Assembly (NCBI GenBank): GCA_047602305.1
Contig: JASGHO010000001.1
Span: forward strand, 1,860,001 to 1,924,000
DNA from: Ancrocorticia sp047602305
Lineage (GTDB): Bacteria; Actinomycetota; Actinomycetes; Actinomycetales; Actinomycetaceae
Direction of reading: 5' to 3'
DNA length: 64,000 bases
Part shown: positions 8,910 to 18,692 of the stretch, in pieces
Layout: each line of letters begins with the position of its first letter
Numbering within the stretch: position 1 is the first letter of the stretch
Program-made: the position numbers and the translations under genes
Notes under the pieces: generated by a model
Seen by the model: only the letters and a program-made list of their open reading frames with translations
Told to the model about the DNA's origin: nothing
The model's database searches: none

Positions 8910-10145
8910 ATGAGCCCCTCAGTGAGCCCCAAGTTCCTTGTAGGTACACCCCCACTCGATCCGGTCACCGATGCCGAACCCATCGGTGACTTCGACACCG
9001 GGTACGCTCCGCGTCCCCGGATTGCGATCCCGGTGTCGGGCGCGTGGATGGAGGGCGACGATCCCGGCGAACGGCAGTTCGTGGACCTCGGCCCGCACGA
9101 GCTGGAGCTGGGCGGACGCCTCCCCAACGTACGCGTGGCCTACGAAACCTGGGGCACGCTCAACGCCGACGCCTCCAACGCCATCCTGCTGTGTCACGCC
9201 CTCACCGGCGATTCGCACGCCACCAGCAAATCCGGCAACAGCGGCTGGTGGAAGGACATTGTGGGGCCGGGCAAGGCTCTCGATACCAACCGATTCTTCG
9301 TGGTGTGCCCCAACGTACTGGGCGGATGTCAGGGAACCACCGGGCCCGCCTCGATTGCACCGGATGGGCGGCCGTGGGGGCCGCGCTTCCCAGAGATCAC
9401 GATGCGCGACATGGTGACCGTGGAGGCAAAGCTCGCTACCTTCCTCGGGGTGGAGAAGTGGGCGCTCATTGCGGGGGCCTCCTTCGGTGGCAACCTGGTC
9501 ATGGAGTGGGCGGCCTCGTTCCCGGAGCGCACGGGAGCCATCGCGGTGCTGGTGTCCGGACCGGCAACAACGGCCGAGCAGATCGGCTACGCACACTTCC
9601 AGAAGATGGCGATTCATCAGGATCCCAACTGGCGCGGCGGTAACTACTACGACGCCCCCGATGGTCAGGGGCCAACCGCCGGTATGGGCCTCGCTCGCCA
9701 GATCGCGCACCTCACCTACCGCTGCGCCGCCGAGATGGATGCCCGCTTCGGACGCAACTCGCAGGATGGCGAGGATCCGCTGCACAACGGTCGTTATGCG
9801 GTGCAGAGCTACCTCGACTACCACGCCTACAAGCTGGCCATGCGCTTCGACGCCAACTCCTACCTTGCCATCACCCAGGCGTTCATCACCCACGACATCG
9901 GGCGCGGACGCGGCGGCACCGAGGAAGTGCTAGCTTCCCTGACAATGCCAGCGCTCGTGGTGGCGGTGGATTCCGACCGGTTGTTCTACCCGGCAGACAT
10001 GGCCGCGCTGGCAGAGAAACTGCCGGGCGCCGGGCCCGTGGTGACAGTGCACTCACGGCACGGACACGACGGCTTCCTCGTGGAGAATGACCAGGTAACC
10101 AAGATTCTGGGCGATTTTCTCGGGACGCTGGGGTTGCCGGAGTAG
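8910..10145 (+). CDS. metX: homoserine O-acetyltransferase
   Basis: Acetylates homoserine with acetyl-CoA in the direct-sulfhydrylation route to methionine and supplies MetY next door. The 411-residue alpha/beta-hydrolase-fold protein has the nucleophile elbow GASFGG (most MetX proteins read GGSMGG), the region ILLCHALTGDSHA typical of MetX, and the C-terminal Asp/His in VAVDSDRLFYP and HGHDGFLVE. The elbow change is unusual but keeps the Ser. The ribosome site is weak. Confidence 0.93.
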   Translation: MSPSVSPKFLVGTPPLDPVTDAEPIGDFDTGYAPRPRIAIPVSGAWMEGDDPGERQFVDLGPHELELGGRLPNVRVAYETWGTLNADASNAILLCHALTGDSHATSKSGNSGWWKDIVGPGKALDTNRFFVVCPNVLGGCQGTTGPASIAPDGRPWGPRFPEITMRDMVTVEAKLATFLGVEKWALIAGASFGGNLVMEWAASFPERTGAIAVLVSGPATTAEQIGYAHFQKMAIHQDPNWRGGNYYDAPDGQGPTAGMGLARQIAHLTYRCAAEMDARFGRNSQDGEDPLHNGRYAVQSYLDYHAYKLAMRFDANSYLAITQAFITHDIGRGRGGTEEVLASLTMPALVVAVDSDRLFYPADMAALAEKLPGAGPVVTVHSRHGHDGFLVENDQVTKILGDFLGTLGLPE

Positions 10146-10251
10146 GCGCGGCTGGGGCAGTTCCCGGCTAGCCCTGACGGGATCTCTCACCCTGACACGC
10201 GATACCCCGCTAACCCTGACGCGCGCGGCTTCGCGGTGACAAAATAGAGGT

Positions 10252-11328
10252 ATGAACGACTGGGAAGATGACCTGCTCGGTCCGGGCTACCTCCACATGA
10301 CAATCCCGCTCGCCCCGGATGAGGAGGGCGAGGTTGTCACCACACTCGTGACCTACCTGCCGGAGCTGGACCCCACCGGCCCGGAGCACACCCCCGCCCC
10401 ACGCTTCGTGTTCCTGGCGGTGCACGGCTGGAACGACTACTTCTACCAGCGTGAACTCGCCACCCGGGTGGCGCTCGCGGGCGGTGTCTTCTACGCCGTC
10501 GACCTGCGTAAATACGGGCGCAGCCTACGCGAGTGGCAGACCTTCGGTTTCATCACCGATTTGAAGAAGTACGACGACGAACTGCACGCCTGTTTCGACG
10601 TCATCTTCAGTGAGCACGGCTACGATGTTCCGGCCGTTCTCTACGGGCACTCCACCGGTGGATTGATTGCCTCGCTGTGGGCGGATCGCCATCCCGGGGC
10701 GATCGCCGGGCTGGTTCTCAACTCGCCGTGGTTAGAGTTCCAAGGCTCCACGATGGCGCGGCAGCTGGGCTCTCCCATCATTGAGATGGTGGCGCGGGCT
10801 TCCCCCAAAACGGTTATTCCCTTGGCGGATACCGGTTTCTACCAACGCGCTTTGACGGCCGGGCTGGGTGAGGGTGAGGAGTTCCTTCCTGGCGCTCCTG
10901 AAGGGACAGACGATCCGTTCTGGACCACCGGATGGGAGCCGGATCCGCGTTATCGGGGCACTCCGCCGGTGCGAACCGCATGGTTGTCCGCGATTCTCAG
11001 CGGGCATGCGCGCGTCGCCAAAGGGCTGGACATCTCCTGCCCGGTGCTGGTGCTCACCTCGGGAAAATCAATCCTCGCACTCGAGTGGAGCGAGGAGCAT
11101 CGTGCTTCGGACAGCGTGCTGGATGTGGCCCAGATCTGGAAACGAGTCCCAGATCTGGGCAATCACATCACGCTCATCAAGCTCGACAGCGCGATTCACG
11201 ACGTGGTTCTCTCCCGCCGCGAAGTCCGCACCCGGGCCTTCGACGAGATCGAGCGTTTCATCAACGGCTACGTGGTGAGTGGGAACGAGGTTCTCCAGGC
11301 GCACGAGGAAGCAATTTCCGAGGGCTAG
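10252..11328 (+). CDS. alpha/beta hydrolase, serine aminopeptidase S33 / monoacylglycerol lipase-like
   Basis: A 358-residue cytoplasmic hydrolase. The oxyanion region is FLAVHGWNDYFY, the nucleophile elbow is YGHSTGG with Ser near residue 133, and a late His lies in DSAIHDVVLS. This order fits the S33/lysophospholipase group acting on esters or lipids, but the substrate cannot be read from sequence. TAGAGGT lies just before the ATG. It is a single gene, convergent with the next one. Confidence 0.85.
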   Translation: MNDWEDDLLGPGYLHMTIPLAPDEEGEVVTTLVTYLPELDPTGPEHTPAPRFVFLAVHGWNDYFYQRELATRVALAGGVFYAVDLRKYGRSLREWQTFGFITDLKKYDDELHACFDVIFSEHGYDVPAVLYGHSTGGLIASLWADRHPGAIAGLVLNSPWLEFQGSTMARQLGSPIIEMVARASPKTVIPLADTGFYQRALTAGLGEGEEFLPGAPEGTDDPFWTTGWEPDPRYRGTPPVRTAWLSAILSGHARVAKGLDISCPVLVLTSGKSILALEWSEEHRASDSVLDVAQIWKRVPDLGNHITLIKLDSAIHDVVLSRREVRTRAFDEIERFINGYVVSGNEVLQAHEEAISEG

Positions 11329-11397
11329 TCGGCCCGCTCAGGAACCCGCGCCAGGCTGCCATGTCAGGCGCTCGCGTCAGACGCGCGTGCACCAATT

Positions 11398-11432
11398 GGT
11401 CTCGCGGGCACTAGGTAAGCTCCCGCGAGACC
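11398..11432. terminator. bidirectional hairpin between convergent genes
   Basis: GGTCTCGCGGG pairs perfectly with CCCGCGAGACC (11 bp, 13-nt loop). It sits between the hydrolase gene and the 3' end of the dehydrogenase gene, which face each other. Confidence 0.7.
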
Positions 11433-11434
11433 GC

Positions 11435-14410
11435 CTAGGCTCCCGCGCGCGTGGCGGCCTCCCGCCCGTCGCGCAGCAGCTCGGCGAGATGGATGCCGTG
11501 CGAGCCCTCCAGCTGGGTGGCTTGAGTGCGGCAGGAGAATCCATCCGCGAGGAACACCGCGTCGGGGTTGGCGCCGCGCAGCGCGGGCAGCAGCTTCTGT
11601 TCGGCCACGGCCACAGAGACGTCGTAGTGCCCCTGTTCCATACCGAAGTTGCCCGCCAAGCCGCAGCAGCCGGAGACCTTCGTCAGCGTGGCGCCGGAGC
11701 GGCGCAGCAGTTCTTCGTCGGCCTTCCAGCCCATCACGGAGTAGTGGTGGCAATGCGGCTGCGCCACAATTTCGACGCCCTCCAGGTCCGGCACCGCGAA
11801 GTCCTCACCGGGGCCGACGGGCGCCGGCGCGGTGAGCAGCTCGGCCAGCGTGTACGTCATCTTGGCGATGAGTTCGGTGCGCGGGTCCTCGGGGAGCAGG
11901 TCTTCCAGATCCGAGCGCAGCACCGCGGTACACGACGGCTCGACGCCCACGATCGGGATGCCGCTGGCCGCGAACGGCGCGAGCACGCCGAGCAGGTGGC
12001 GCAGCTTCTTCTTCGCGGCGTCCAGTTGGCCGGTGGAGATTGCTGTGAGGCCACAGCAGGTGTCCTGCGGAGGGACGACGACGGTGTATCCCGCCTGCTG
12101 CAGCACCTCAATTTCGGCGCGCGCTCCGCGCGAGTCCAGCGTCTCGGAGAAGGAGTCCGCCCACAGCACCACGTAGCGCTTGTCCGCCAGTTTGGCGTCC
12201 AGGCCCTCACCCGTCAGCGGCGAACGCGAAGCGCGACCGATCGCTGCCAGTTCATTCGATTCGATACCGCCGAGCGACTTCACCTCAGAAGAACGCGAGA
12301 AGCGCTTGGTGGCGAAGGCGGGCATGCCGCGGCGCGGGTCGATGCCCGCGATGCGGAAGCCGATCTTGCGGATGGGCGCCAACCCCATGACGAAGTTGGC
12401 GATGGCCGCGACGAAGGGCACCTTGGTGACGGCCCCGGCGAGGAAGGGCAGGTTGCCAAGGGTGTAGTGGGTGCGCGGCCGCATCTTGCCCTTGTAGGCG
12501 CGGTAGAGCACCTCGCTGCGGTAGCGAGCCACGTCGATTCCGGTGGGGCAGTCGCGTGAGCAGGCCTTGCAGGAGAGGCAGAGGTCCAGGGATTCCATGA
12601 CCTCGGGCGAGTCCCAGTCCTTGATGAGGCTGCCGTTGGCCATTTCCTGTAGCACGCGGACGCGCCCGCGGGTGACGTCCTTCTCGTCCTTCGTGGCCGC
12701 GTAGGAGGGGCACATGAAGAATCCGGCGTCGAAGCGGTCGGCGCGGCAGTTACCCACGCCGGTGCAGCGGTGCACGGCCTGGGTGAAGTTGCCGTCGTCT
12801 TCTCCGAAGTGGAAGCCGCCGCCGTAGCTGAGCACGCGCGCGTGGGGGCGGCGCAGGAAGGCATCCACCGCGTCCGGGTGCACCAGCACTCCGGGATTGA
12901 GGATGTTCTTGGGATCGAAGAGCTTCTTCACCTCGGTGAAGACCTCAATGATCTCCGAAGAGTACATGCGCGAGAGCATTTCGGAGCGGGCGCGGCCATC
13001 GCCGTGCTCACCGGAGTTGCTTCCACCGTGCGAGGCCACCAGGTCGGCCGCTTCTTCCATGAAGGTGCGGAACAGCGGTACGCCCTCGGGTGTGTCGATC
13101 GGGAAGTCGATACGCAGGTGCACGCAACCGTCACCGAAGTGTCCGAACATGAGCCCATCAAGTCCGTGCTTGTCGAGCAGTTTGCGCAGGTCACGCAGGT
13201 AGTCACCCAAGCGCTCGGGCGGCACCGCCGAATCCTCCCACGAGGGCCAGGCCGGGTTTCCGCTCGGCGTGCGCCCGCCGAGTCCCGCGCCGTCGGCACG
13301 AATACGCCACAGTTCGCTGGCCACCGGTCCCGCCGGGCACACCCTGTAGTGATCAGTATTGGCGACGGCGGCCAGCGCCTCAGCTCGCTTGAGAACCGCG
13401 GCTTCGTCCTCGCCATCTTCCGCGCCAATCTCGATCATCAACCAACCGCCGCCGGGGGGAAGCTCCGGCACGCTGCCCTTGTGGCGGCGCACCACCTCAA
13501 CGAGCTGGGCATCCATGCCTTCAACCGCGAGGGGCTTGAATTCCAGCAACGGGATGACGTCGTCGGCAGCGGACGGCATATCCTCGTAGGCGAGCACAAC
13601 AAGGGCTGGAGTGGTGGCTACCGGGACGAGCCGCACCGTCGCTTCGGTGACGATACCGAGCGTGCCTTCGGAGCCGACGAGGAACTTCGCGAGGTCCGCG
13701 CCGCTCTCGGGGAGCAGGTGCTCCAGCGAGTAGCCGGAGACCTGACGCTTGAAGCGCCCCATCTCCACGCGGATAGTGGCGAGGTGCTCGTCCACGACCC
13801 TTTGCAGGCCGGGAATCCGGAGGTCGCCCTTGCCCGCGACGATCTCGGTACCATCCGCGAGGATCACGTTCATCTCGTGCACGTTGTCAGCGGTACGGCC
13901 GTAGGCCACAGCGTGCGGGCCGCACGCGTTGTTGCCGATCATTCCGCCGAAAGTGGCGCGATTCTGCGTTGAGGGGTCGGGGCCGAAACGCAATCCGTAC
14001 TTGGCGGCAGCCTTCTGCAAATCCGACTCGATGACGCCCGGTTGCACACGTGCCGTGCGCGCCTGCGGATCAATATCGAGGATCTTGTTCATATGAAGCG
14101 AGAAATCGAGGATGATTCCACCGCCGACGGCGTTGCCTGCGCAGGAGGTTCCGGCGCCACGGCTGGTGATGGGGACACCGGTTTCGCGCGCGACCTTGAC
14201 GGCTGCTGCGACATCTGCGGCGTCCTTCGGGAACGCCACAACTCGCGGCACCACCCGGTAGGTGGAGGCATCGGTGGAGTATTCAGCACGACGGCGCACT
14301 GAAGCATCGACTTCACCGCGCATGGCGGATGTGAGGCGGGTGAGAAGTTCGTCATCGGTGAGATTCAAGGTTTCCTCCTGATCGAGGTTCCACACCGGGC
14401 CAGGAGCCAT
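11435..14410 (-). CDS. FAD/4Fe-4S D-2-hydroxyacid dehydrogenase, YdiJ-like
   Basis: Large (991-residue) fusion flavoprotein. Residues 1-550 form a GlcD/Dld-type FAD-binding domain (SRGAGTSCAGNAVGG, then FGGMIGNNACGPH). Near residue 610 a ferredoxin-type cluster motif CLSCKACSRDCPTG appears, and the C-terminal third has two Cys-rich modules with CCG (DTCCGL near 785, SGCCGL near 920) as in glycolate and lactate oxidase subunits. The architecture matches YdiJ, which oxidises D-2-hydroxyglutarate, but D-lactate or another 2-hydroxyacid is equally possible. Divergent from a dicarboxylate symporter, which hints at organic acid use. Confidence 0.87.
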   Translation of the reverse strand: MAPGPVWNLDQEETLNLTDDELLTRLTSAMRGEVDASVRRRAEYSTDASTYRVVPRVVAFPKDAADVAAAVKVARETGVPITSRGAGTSCAGNAVGGGIILDFSLHMNKILDIDPQARTARVQPGVIESDLQKAAAKYGLRFGPDPSTQNRATFGGMIGNNACGPHAVAYGRTADNVHEMNVILADGTEIVAGKGDLRIPGLQRVVDEHLATIRVEMGRFKRQVSGYSLEHLLPESGADLAKFLVGSEGTLGIVTEATVRLVPVATTPALVVLAYEDMPSAADDVIPLLEFKPLAVEGMDAQLVEVVRRHKGSVPELPPGGGWLMIEIGAEDGEDEAAVLKRAEALAAVANTDHYRVCPAGPVASELWRIRADGAGLGGRTPSGNPAWPSWEDSAVPPERLGDYLRDLRKLLDKHGLDGLMFGHFGDGCVHLRIDFPIDTPEGVPLFRTFMEEAADLVASHGGSNSGEHGDGRARSEMLSRMYSSEIIEVFTEVKKLFDPKNILNPGVLVHPDAVDAFLRRPHARVLSYGGGFHFGEDDGNFTQAVHRCTGVGNCRADRFDAGFFMCPSYAATKDEKDVTRGRVRVLQEMANGSLIKDWDSPEVMESLDLCLSCKACSRDCPTGIDVARYRSEVLYRAYKGKMRPRTHYTLGNLPFLAGAVTKVPFVAAIANFVMGLAPIRKIGFRIAGIDPRRGMPAFATKRFSRSSEVKSLGGIESNELAAIGRASRSPLTGEGLDAKLADKRYVVLWADSFSETLDSRGARAEIEVLQQAGYTVVVPPQDTCCGLTAISTGQLDAAKKKLRHLLGVLAPFAASGIPIVGVEPSCTAVLRSDLEDLLPEDPRTELIAKMTYTLAELLTAPAPVGPGEDFAVPDLEGVEIVAQPHCHHYSVMGWKADEELLRRSGATLTKVSGCCGLAGNFGMEQGHYDVSVAVAEQKLLPALRGANPDAVFLADGFSCRTQATQLEGSHGIHLAELLRDGREAATRAGA

Positions 14411-14599
14411 CGGCGTAACCTCTTCTATTCTGCCCGTTGGCGTCTAGGACCTTTACCCTTTTCTCACTTTTTGAGTGGTTTTTTGGGAGGAAAACAACAC
14501 CGATGCGATGTTTCGGCATGTAACTTCCACAGCAATCTCACGATGTGATTCTCGGCATGGACGCCTTGCGCCTCCCGACTATCAGCCCTACGCTTATGT

Positions 14600-14620
14600 A
14601 ACCTATTAATCACATAGGTT
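14600..14620. promoter_or_regulatory. inverted repeat, candidate operator before the dicarboxylate symporter
   Basis: AACCTAT and ATAGGTT are separated by 7 nt in the 246-bp divergent region between the YdiJ-like gene and the symporter, 37 bp before the symporter start. Likely a repressor or activator site; no regulator for it is visible nearby. Confidence 0.5.
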
Positions 14621-14656
14621 AATACCACCCGCTAGAGACTTACTCAGGAGAACGTT

Positions 14657-16189
14657 ATGTCTTCCACCTCGTCCACCAAGGACAAGAGCCGCCTACGCTG
14701 GCCCTCGTTCTCTGTGCAGATCGTCCTTGGCCTCATCGCTGGAGTCCTACTTGGATGGCTCGCTCTGAGTATTGGGCCGGTTCCAGGCGACACCCCCGAT
14801 GGCGATCCCAACTGGCTGACCACCACGCTGAATACCATTGGCTCGTCATTCGTCACGCTACTCAAGGCCGTGGTGCCTCCGCTCGTCTTCACCGCCGTTG
14901 TTGCCTCGATCGCGAACCTGCGCGGCGTGGCCAACGGTGCCAGGCTCGCCGCCAAGACCCTCATCTGGTTCGCCATCACCGCCCTCATCGCGGTGGTCAT
15001 CGGCATCGCACTCGGCGTGATCCTCAAGCCCGGTGCCAACACCGGAGTGACCATTGACGCGGCAAAGGATCCCAGCCGCACCGGCTCCTGGCTCGACTTC
15101 CTCAATGGCATTATTCCAGCGAACTTCCTCGGCACCGGCGTGGGCATCAAGACGGTGACCGACGCCGACGGTGTTGTCACCTCCGCCACCGGCTACCTCA
15201 GCCCGAACGTCTTGCAGATCATCGTCATTGCGCTGGTCATCGGCATTGCCGCCCTCAAGGTGGGTAAGAAGGCAGACCTCTTCCTTTCCTTCAACGCTTC
15301 CGTCCTCGCCGTCATCCAGAAGGTGCTGTGGTGGATCATCCGCCTCGCCCCGATTGGCACCGTGGGCCTCATCGGCTTCGCCATCGCCGACTACGGCTGG
15401 GGCTCCCTCGCTTCCCTCGCGTTGTTCGCCGGCGCCATCTACATCGGCCTCGCCCTGGTGCTGTTCGTGGTGTACCCAATCCTGCTACGCATCAACGGCC
15501 TCTCCATCGTCAGCTACTTCAAGGGCGCCTGGCCCGCGATTCAGTTGGGCTTCGTATCCCGCTCCTCGGTTGGCACCATGCCCGTCACTGAGCGCGTCAC
15601 CAGCCGCAACCTTGGAGTTCCGGAAGCCTACGCCGGTTTCGCAGTTCCCCTTGGAGCGACGACGAAGATGGACGGCTGCGCTTCCATCTACCCGGCCATC
15701 TCTGCCATCTTCGTGGCGCAGTTCTTCGGGATCGATCTGAGCATCACCCACTACCTGCTCATCGCCTTCGTGGCCGTCATCGGTTCCACCGCTACCGCGG
15801 GCATGACCGGCGCTACCGTGATGCTTACGCTCACCCTCTCCACCCTGGGGCTGCCCCTCGAAGGCGTCGGCCTGCTGCTGGCCATTGACCCGATTCTCGA
15901 CATGGGCCGTACCGCCGTGAACGTGGCTGGTCAGGCGCTCGTCCCGCTCATCGTCTCCAAGCGCGAGGGCATCCTCGACGAGGAGAAGTACAACTCGGCT
16001 TCCGCACAGGACCTGTTCCTGGACGATGAGATCGACGAGTCGGATTCTTCTGGTGCCAGCTCGTCCGTCTCGTTTGTTGATGCTTCACAGAAGGTGGGCG
16101 CATCGGTGAGCGCTGGTTCCTCGTCCGGCAACCTCGGCGGCTCCGGCTTCATCTCCATCGACACCTCCGGCGAGGCCTGCCCCAAGTAG
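14657..16189 (+). CDS. dicarboxylate/amino acid:cation symporter (DAACS family)
   Basis: Membrane protein of 510 residues with about eight hydrophobic helices and two re-entrant loops, importing C4-dicarboxylates, glutamate or similar with Na+ or H+. Family marks are RSSVGTMPVT (HP1 tip), VPLGATTKMDGCA (usually GATINMDG) and the late DMGRTAVNVAGQ. The Thr-Lys in place of Ile-Asn and the Cys may alter substrate choice. The last 60 residues form a Ser-rich acidic cytoplasmic tail absent from most homologues. CAGGAGAACGTT precedes the ATG. Confidence 0.9.
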   Translation: MSSTSSTKDKSRLRWPSFSVQIVLGLIAGVLLGWLALSIGPVPGDTPDGDPNWLTTTLNTIGSSFVTLLKAVVPPLVFTAVVASIANLRGVANGARLAAKTLIWFAITALIAVVIGIALGVILKPGANTGVTIDAAKDPSRTGSWLDFLNGIIPANFLGTGVGIKTVTDADGVVTSATGYLSPNVLQIIVIALVIGIAALKVGKKADLFLSFNASVLAVIQKVLWWIIRLAPIGTVGLIGFAIADYGWGSLASLALFAGAIYIGLALVLFVVYPILLRINGLSIVSYFKGAWPAIQLGFVSRSSVGTMPVTERVTSRNLGVPEAYAGFAVPLGATTKMDGCASIYPAISAIFVAQFFGIDLSITHYLLIAFVAVIGSTATAGMTGATVMLTLTLSTLGLPLEGVGLLLAIDPILDMGRTAVNVAGQALVPLIVSKREGILDEEKYNSASAQDLFLDDEIDESDSSGASSSVSFVDASQKVGASVSAGSSSGNLGGSGFISIDTSGEACPK

Positions 16190-16262
16190 GCAGACCGCAT
16201 CAATATCCTTGGTGGCCTCCACAGCGGCCATTAACGAAACCACAAGCAGGGAATCCACAAGC

Positions 16263-16316
16263 AAGGGCGGGGCCCGGTACACCTCCTGAGGTACCGAGCC
16301 CCGCCCTTATTTCTGC
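16263..16316. terminator. strong hairpin terminator after the symporter
   Basis: An 18-bp stem with one mismatch (left arm 16263-16280, right arm 16291-16308), a 10-nt loop, then a short T-containing run on the + strand. It lies between convergent genes and may serve both. Confidence 0.85.
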
Positions 16317-16370
16317 ATTGCTCTTTCTCTCACGTGCTTGCGAGGCCCGTTCTCTGCCCAAGCCTCCAAT

Positions 16371-18362
16371 TCAGCAATAACGAGCACACCGCAGTTTCGC
16401 CACATAGGCAACCTCGGTACCATCGCCAAGCATGAACTTGGTGACTGGCTCCACGTCACGAATATCCAGGAAAGCAATGAACATGTTCCCGCGACGGATC
16501 ATCGGAGTCTCACTGAGATTCTTCTGATGCCAACTGCCAAAGAGAACCTCATCGTCCGCAGCACCGAACACCATCTCGAGATCAGCAACACCACTGGCAA
16601 TATCACGCTTGAAGAAGTAGGTGTTCCCGCGGCGCACCGCCAAGCCAGTCGTCCGGTCACCATCCCAATCTCCCGCAATCACCGTGTCGTCAACCCGGCC
16701 GTACCGGACTTCCAGATCAGCATTGCCTCCGGCGATGGAGTTCTTGATGTAGTAGGTGTTCCCCCTGCGGATAGCGAGGCTGTCCTGACGGTTACCATCC
16801 CAGTCACCCACCAAGACCTCATCATCAGGACGCCCGTAGGCGATGACCCGGTCAGCCGCGCCCGGACCAATGACATCCTTGAAGTAGAACTTCGCACCGC
16901 GGCGCACCGCAATGCCGTCGATTCCATCGCCGTCCCAATCACCGAAGAACACCTCATCATCGGGCCGACCGTAACGGACCTCCAGGTCAAATGGTCCTGG
17001 CTCCAGGTAGTAACGGACCTGGTACAGATTTCCGGTCCGCAATACGATGTGATCATCGTCGAAGAATGGGTCGGGAATGAGACGAACATGCTGAGTGATG
17101 GTACCGGAGAACACCGTGATCGAACTCCCGGAGGCGTATTTATGACTCCAGACGAGGGTACCCCCACTACCATCACCATTAGGGTCGTGCCACACCACGG
17201 AACCATCAATAATGGTTCCGTCTCCCGTATCAATCGACAGAGGAATCTGCGAGCCGTCCAGCCCATAGACACTCGGCAGAGGGAACGGTACGCCCGCAGG
17301 TACCTTCGGGAGGGAAATCTCCTGCTCCTCCACATAAAGACCGTCAAGATTGGCGAAGCCTGCCAATGGGCTCACGTCGGTGATCTGGTTGCGCATCAGA
17401 TTCAATTCATCAAGCCCGGTAAGCCCCACCAACGGTGTCACATCGCTGATGAGATTGCCTGAGAGTCCCAATGTTTTGAGGTTCGTCAGCGCCCCCAACG
17501 GCGAAAGGTCACTAACTCGGTTGCTATTGAGATTGAGATGCTTGAGCGTCACAATCCCACCAAGTGGGGCCAGATCTTCGACCCGATTGCCGTACAGATC
17601 GAGGTACTCAAGGTGTTTCAGTCCCGCCAATGGCGCCACATCACTTACCTGGTTGCTACCCATGTTCAGTATTTTCAGATTCACCAGTCCTGCCAGCGGA
17701 GTAATATCACGCACCTCATTCTCGTAGAGATCCAGCCATTCAAGCTTGGTAAGTCCTGAGAGCGGCCCGACATCGCGGATCTGACTGTGCGGAAGCTCCA
17801 AATACTCGACGTTGGTCGCGTACTGCAGCGGCGTGAGGTCTCCTAGGTCCCAGATCGTCCCAGCGCACTTCAATCCCGTGAGGCTTTGCAGATCCCCCTT
17901 CGTGATGTCCTCAGAAACGTTCTGACCCAGCGCACCGGCCACGCATTGCTTGAGATCCTGACTCGCGAACTCTACAACGTCACCCAGATTGTTCGTTTCG
18001 TTGGCAGCCGTCACTTCCGGCTCCGTCGTCGCTTCCGTCTCGGTCGTCTCTTCCAGCCCAGCCGTTGCCTCGTTCGCACTCGCTGGTTCCGACGGCGTCG
18101 TCGTCACCTCCGGCTTGATAGTCTCTTCCGGCTCGGGCGTCTCTTCCAGCCCAGCCAGCGTATCCGCAGCATCAACGTCGACTGCATCAGCGGGATCATC
18201 CACAACCGTATCGACCACAACAGCATCGGGAGCTTCAGCCCCTCCTGGCACCGCCAGCGCTGCACTTCCGGACACCAATAGCCCGAACGCAAGCAGGCTA
18301 GAAATCCCTGCCTTCACATATTCGGGGCGGCCCAGCTGCCCGCCCCACGATCTTCTTTTCAT
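16371..18362 (-). CDS. secreted leucine-rich-repeat protein, internalin-like
   Basis: About 663 residues from the ATG at 18362, chosen over one 13 codons upstream because AAGGGGA precedes it. A signal peptide (hydrophobic FGLLVSGSAALAV) leads into an acidic Thr/Glu-rich linker. Then come seven 22-residue repeats of the pattern LxxLDLxxNxVxDxxPLxGL plus a capping repeat, an all-beta segment, and four copies of a 45-residue unit built around FGDWDGDG and AVRRGNTYY, resembling FG-GAP/VCBS propeller blades with a calcium-type DxDxDG. There is no sortase signal or membrane anchor; it ends CARYC. Probably an adhesin or host-protein binder, inferred from architecture. Confidence 0.85.
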   Translation of the reverse strand: MKRRSWGGQLGRPEYVKAGISSLLAFGLLVSGSAALAVPGGAEAPDAVVVDTVVDDPADAVDVDAADTLAGLEETPEPEETIKPEVTTTPSEPASANEATAGLEETTETEATTEPEVTAANETNNLGDVVEFASQDLKQCVAGALGQNVSEDITKGDLQSLTGLKCAGTIWDLGDLTPLQYATNVEYLELPHSQIRDVGPLSGLTKLEWLDLYENEVRDITPLAGLVNLKILNMGSNQVSDVAPLAGLKHLEYLDLYGNRVEDLAPLGGIVTLKHLNLNSNRVSDLSPLGALTNLKTLGLSGNLISDVTPLVGLTGLDELNLMRNQITDVSPLAGFANLDGLYVEEQEISLPKVPAGVPFPLPSVYGLDGSQIPLSIDTGDGTIIDGSVVWHDPNGDGSGGTLVWSHKYASGSSITVFSGTITQHVRLIPDPFFDDDHIVLRTGNLYQVRYYLEPGPFDLEVRYGRPDDEVFFGDWDGDGIDGIAVRRGAKFYFKDVIGPGAADRVIAYGRPDDEVLVGDWDGNRQDSLAIRRGNTYYIKNSIAGGNADLEVRYGRVDDTVIAGDWDGDRTTGLAVRRGNTYFFKRDIASGVADLEMVFGAADDEVLFGSWHQKNLSETPMIRRGNMFIAFLDIRDVEPVTKFMLGDGTEVAYVAKLRCARYC

Positions 18363-18503
18363 CGCGTCATCCCCTTCATCGATCCGACGAGGGCACCACA
18401 TCAGGAATCATCCCCAGCCTCACGAACAAGCAAAGCTGACGCCCTCATCCATAAAGAGAAGGTTCCGGGGCATTTTGATACATCAGACTTTTCAGGGCAC
18501 GAA

Positions 18504-18552
18504 AGAGGGGCTGTACCAGCCAGGTCTCAGACCCGGCCGATACAGCCCCTTC
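18504..18552. repeat. hairpin of the AGGGGCTGTA family, copy 1
   Basis: AGGGGCTGTA and TACAGCCCCT frame a 25-nt loop. The same arms recur at 59180-59238. In both places a CCAATAGG-family hairpin lies within 60 bp. It lies between the PKD gene's 3' end and the LRR gene's start, in a 330-bp stretch without a gene. Confidence 0.7.
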
Positions 18553-18593
18553 ATTCGCCCGCAACCTCTCAGCTCCAGGCGCGAACACACAGA

Positions 18594-18633
18594 GAGATCC
18601 CGCCAATGGGCTTGGGCCTATTGGCGGGATCTC
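18594..18633. repeat. CCAATAGG-family palindrome
   Basis: Arms GAGATCCCGCCAAT and ATTGGCGGGATCTC pair perfectly and continue through the core. It is the best-paired member of the family described at 34311-35353, placed downstream of the PKD gene. Confidence 0.85.
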
Positions 18634-18646
18634 AGTGAAGCAAGCC

Positions 18647-18684
18647 CGGGAGCTGTTCCGATCTATCGATCAGAACAGCTCCCG
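18647..18684. terminator. hairpin immediately after the PKD gene
   Basis: CGGGAGCTGTTC pairs perfectly with GAACAGCTCCCG around a 14-nt loop, 9 bp beyond the stop codon on the minus strand. Probable transcription end or 3' stabiliser. Confidence 0.7.
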
Positions 18685-18692
18685 CTCACTTG

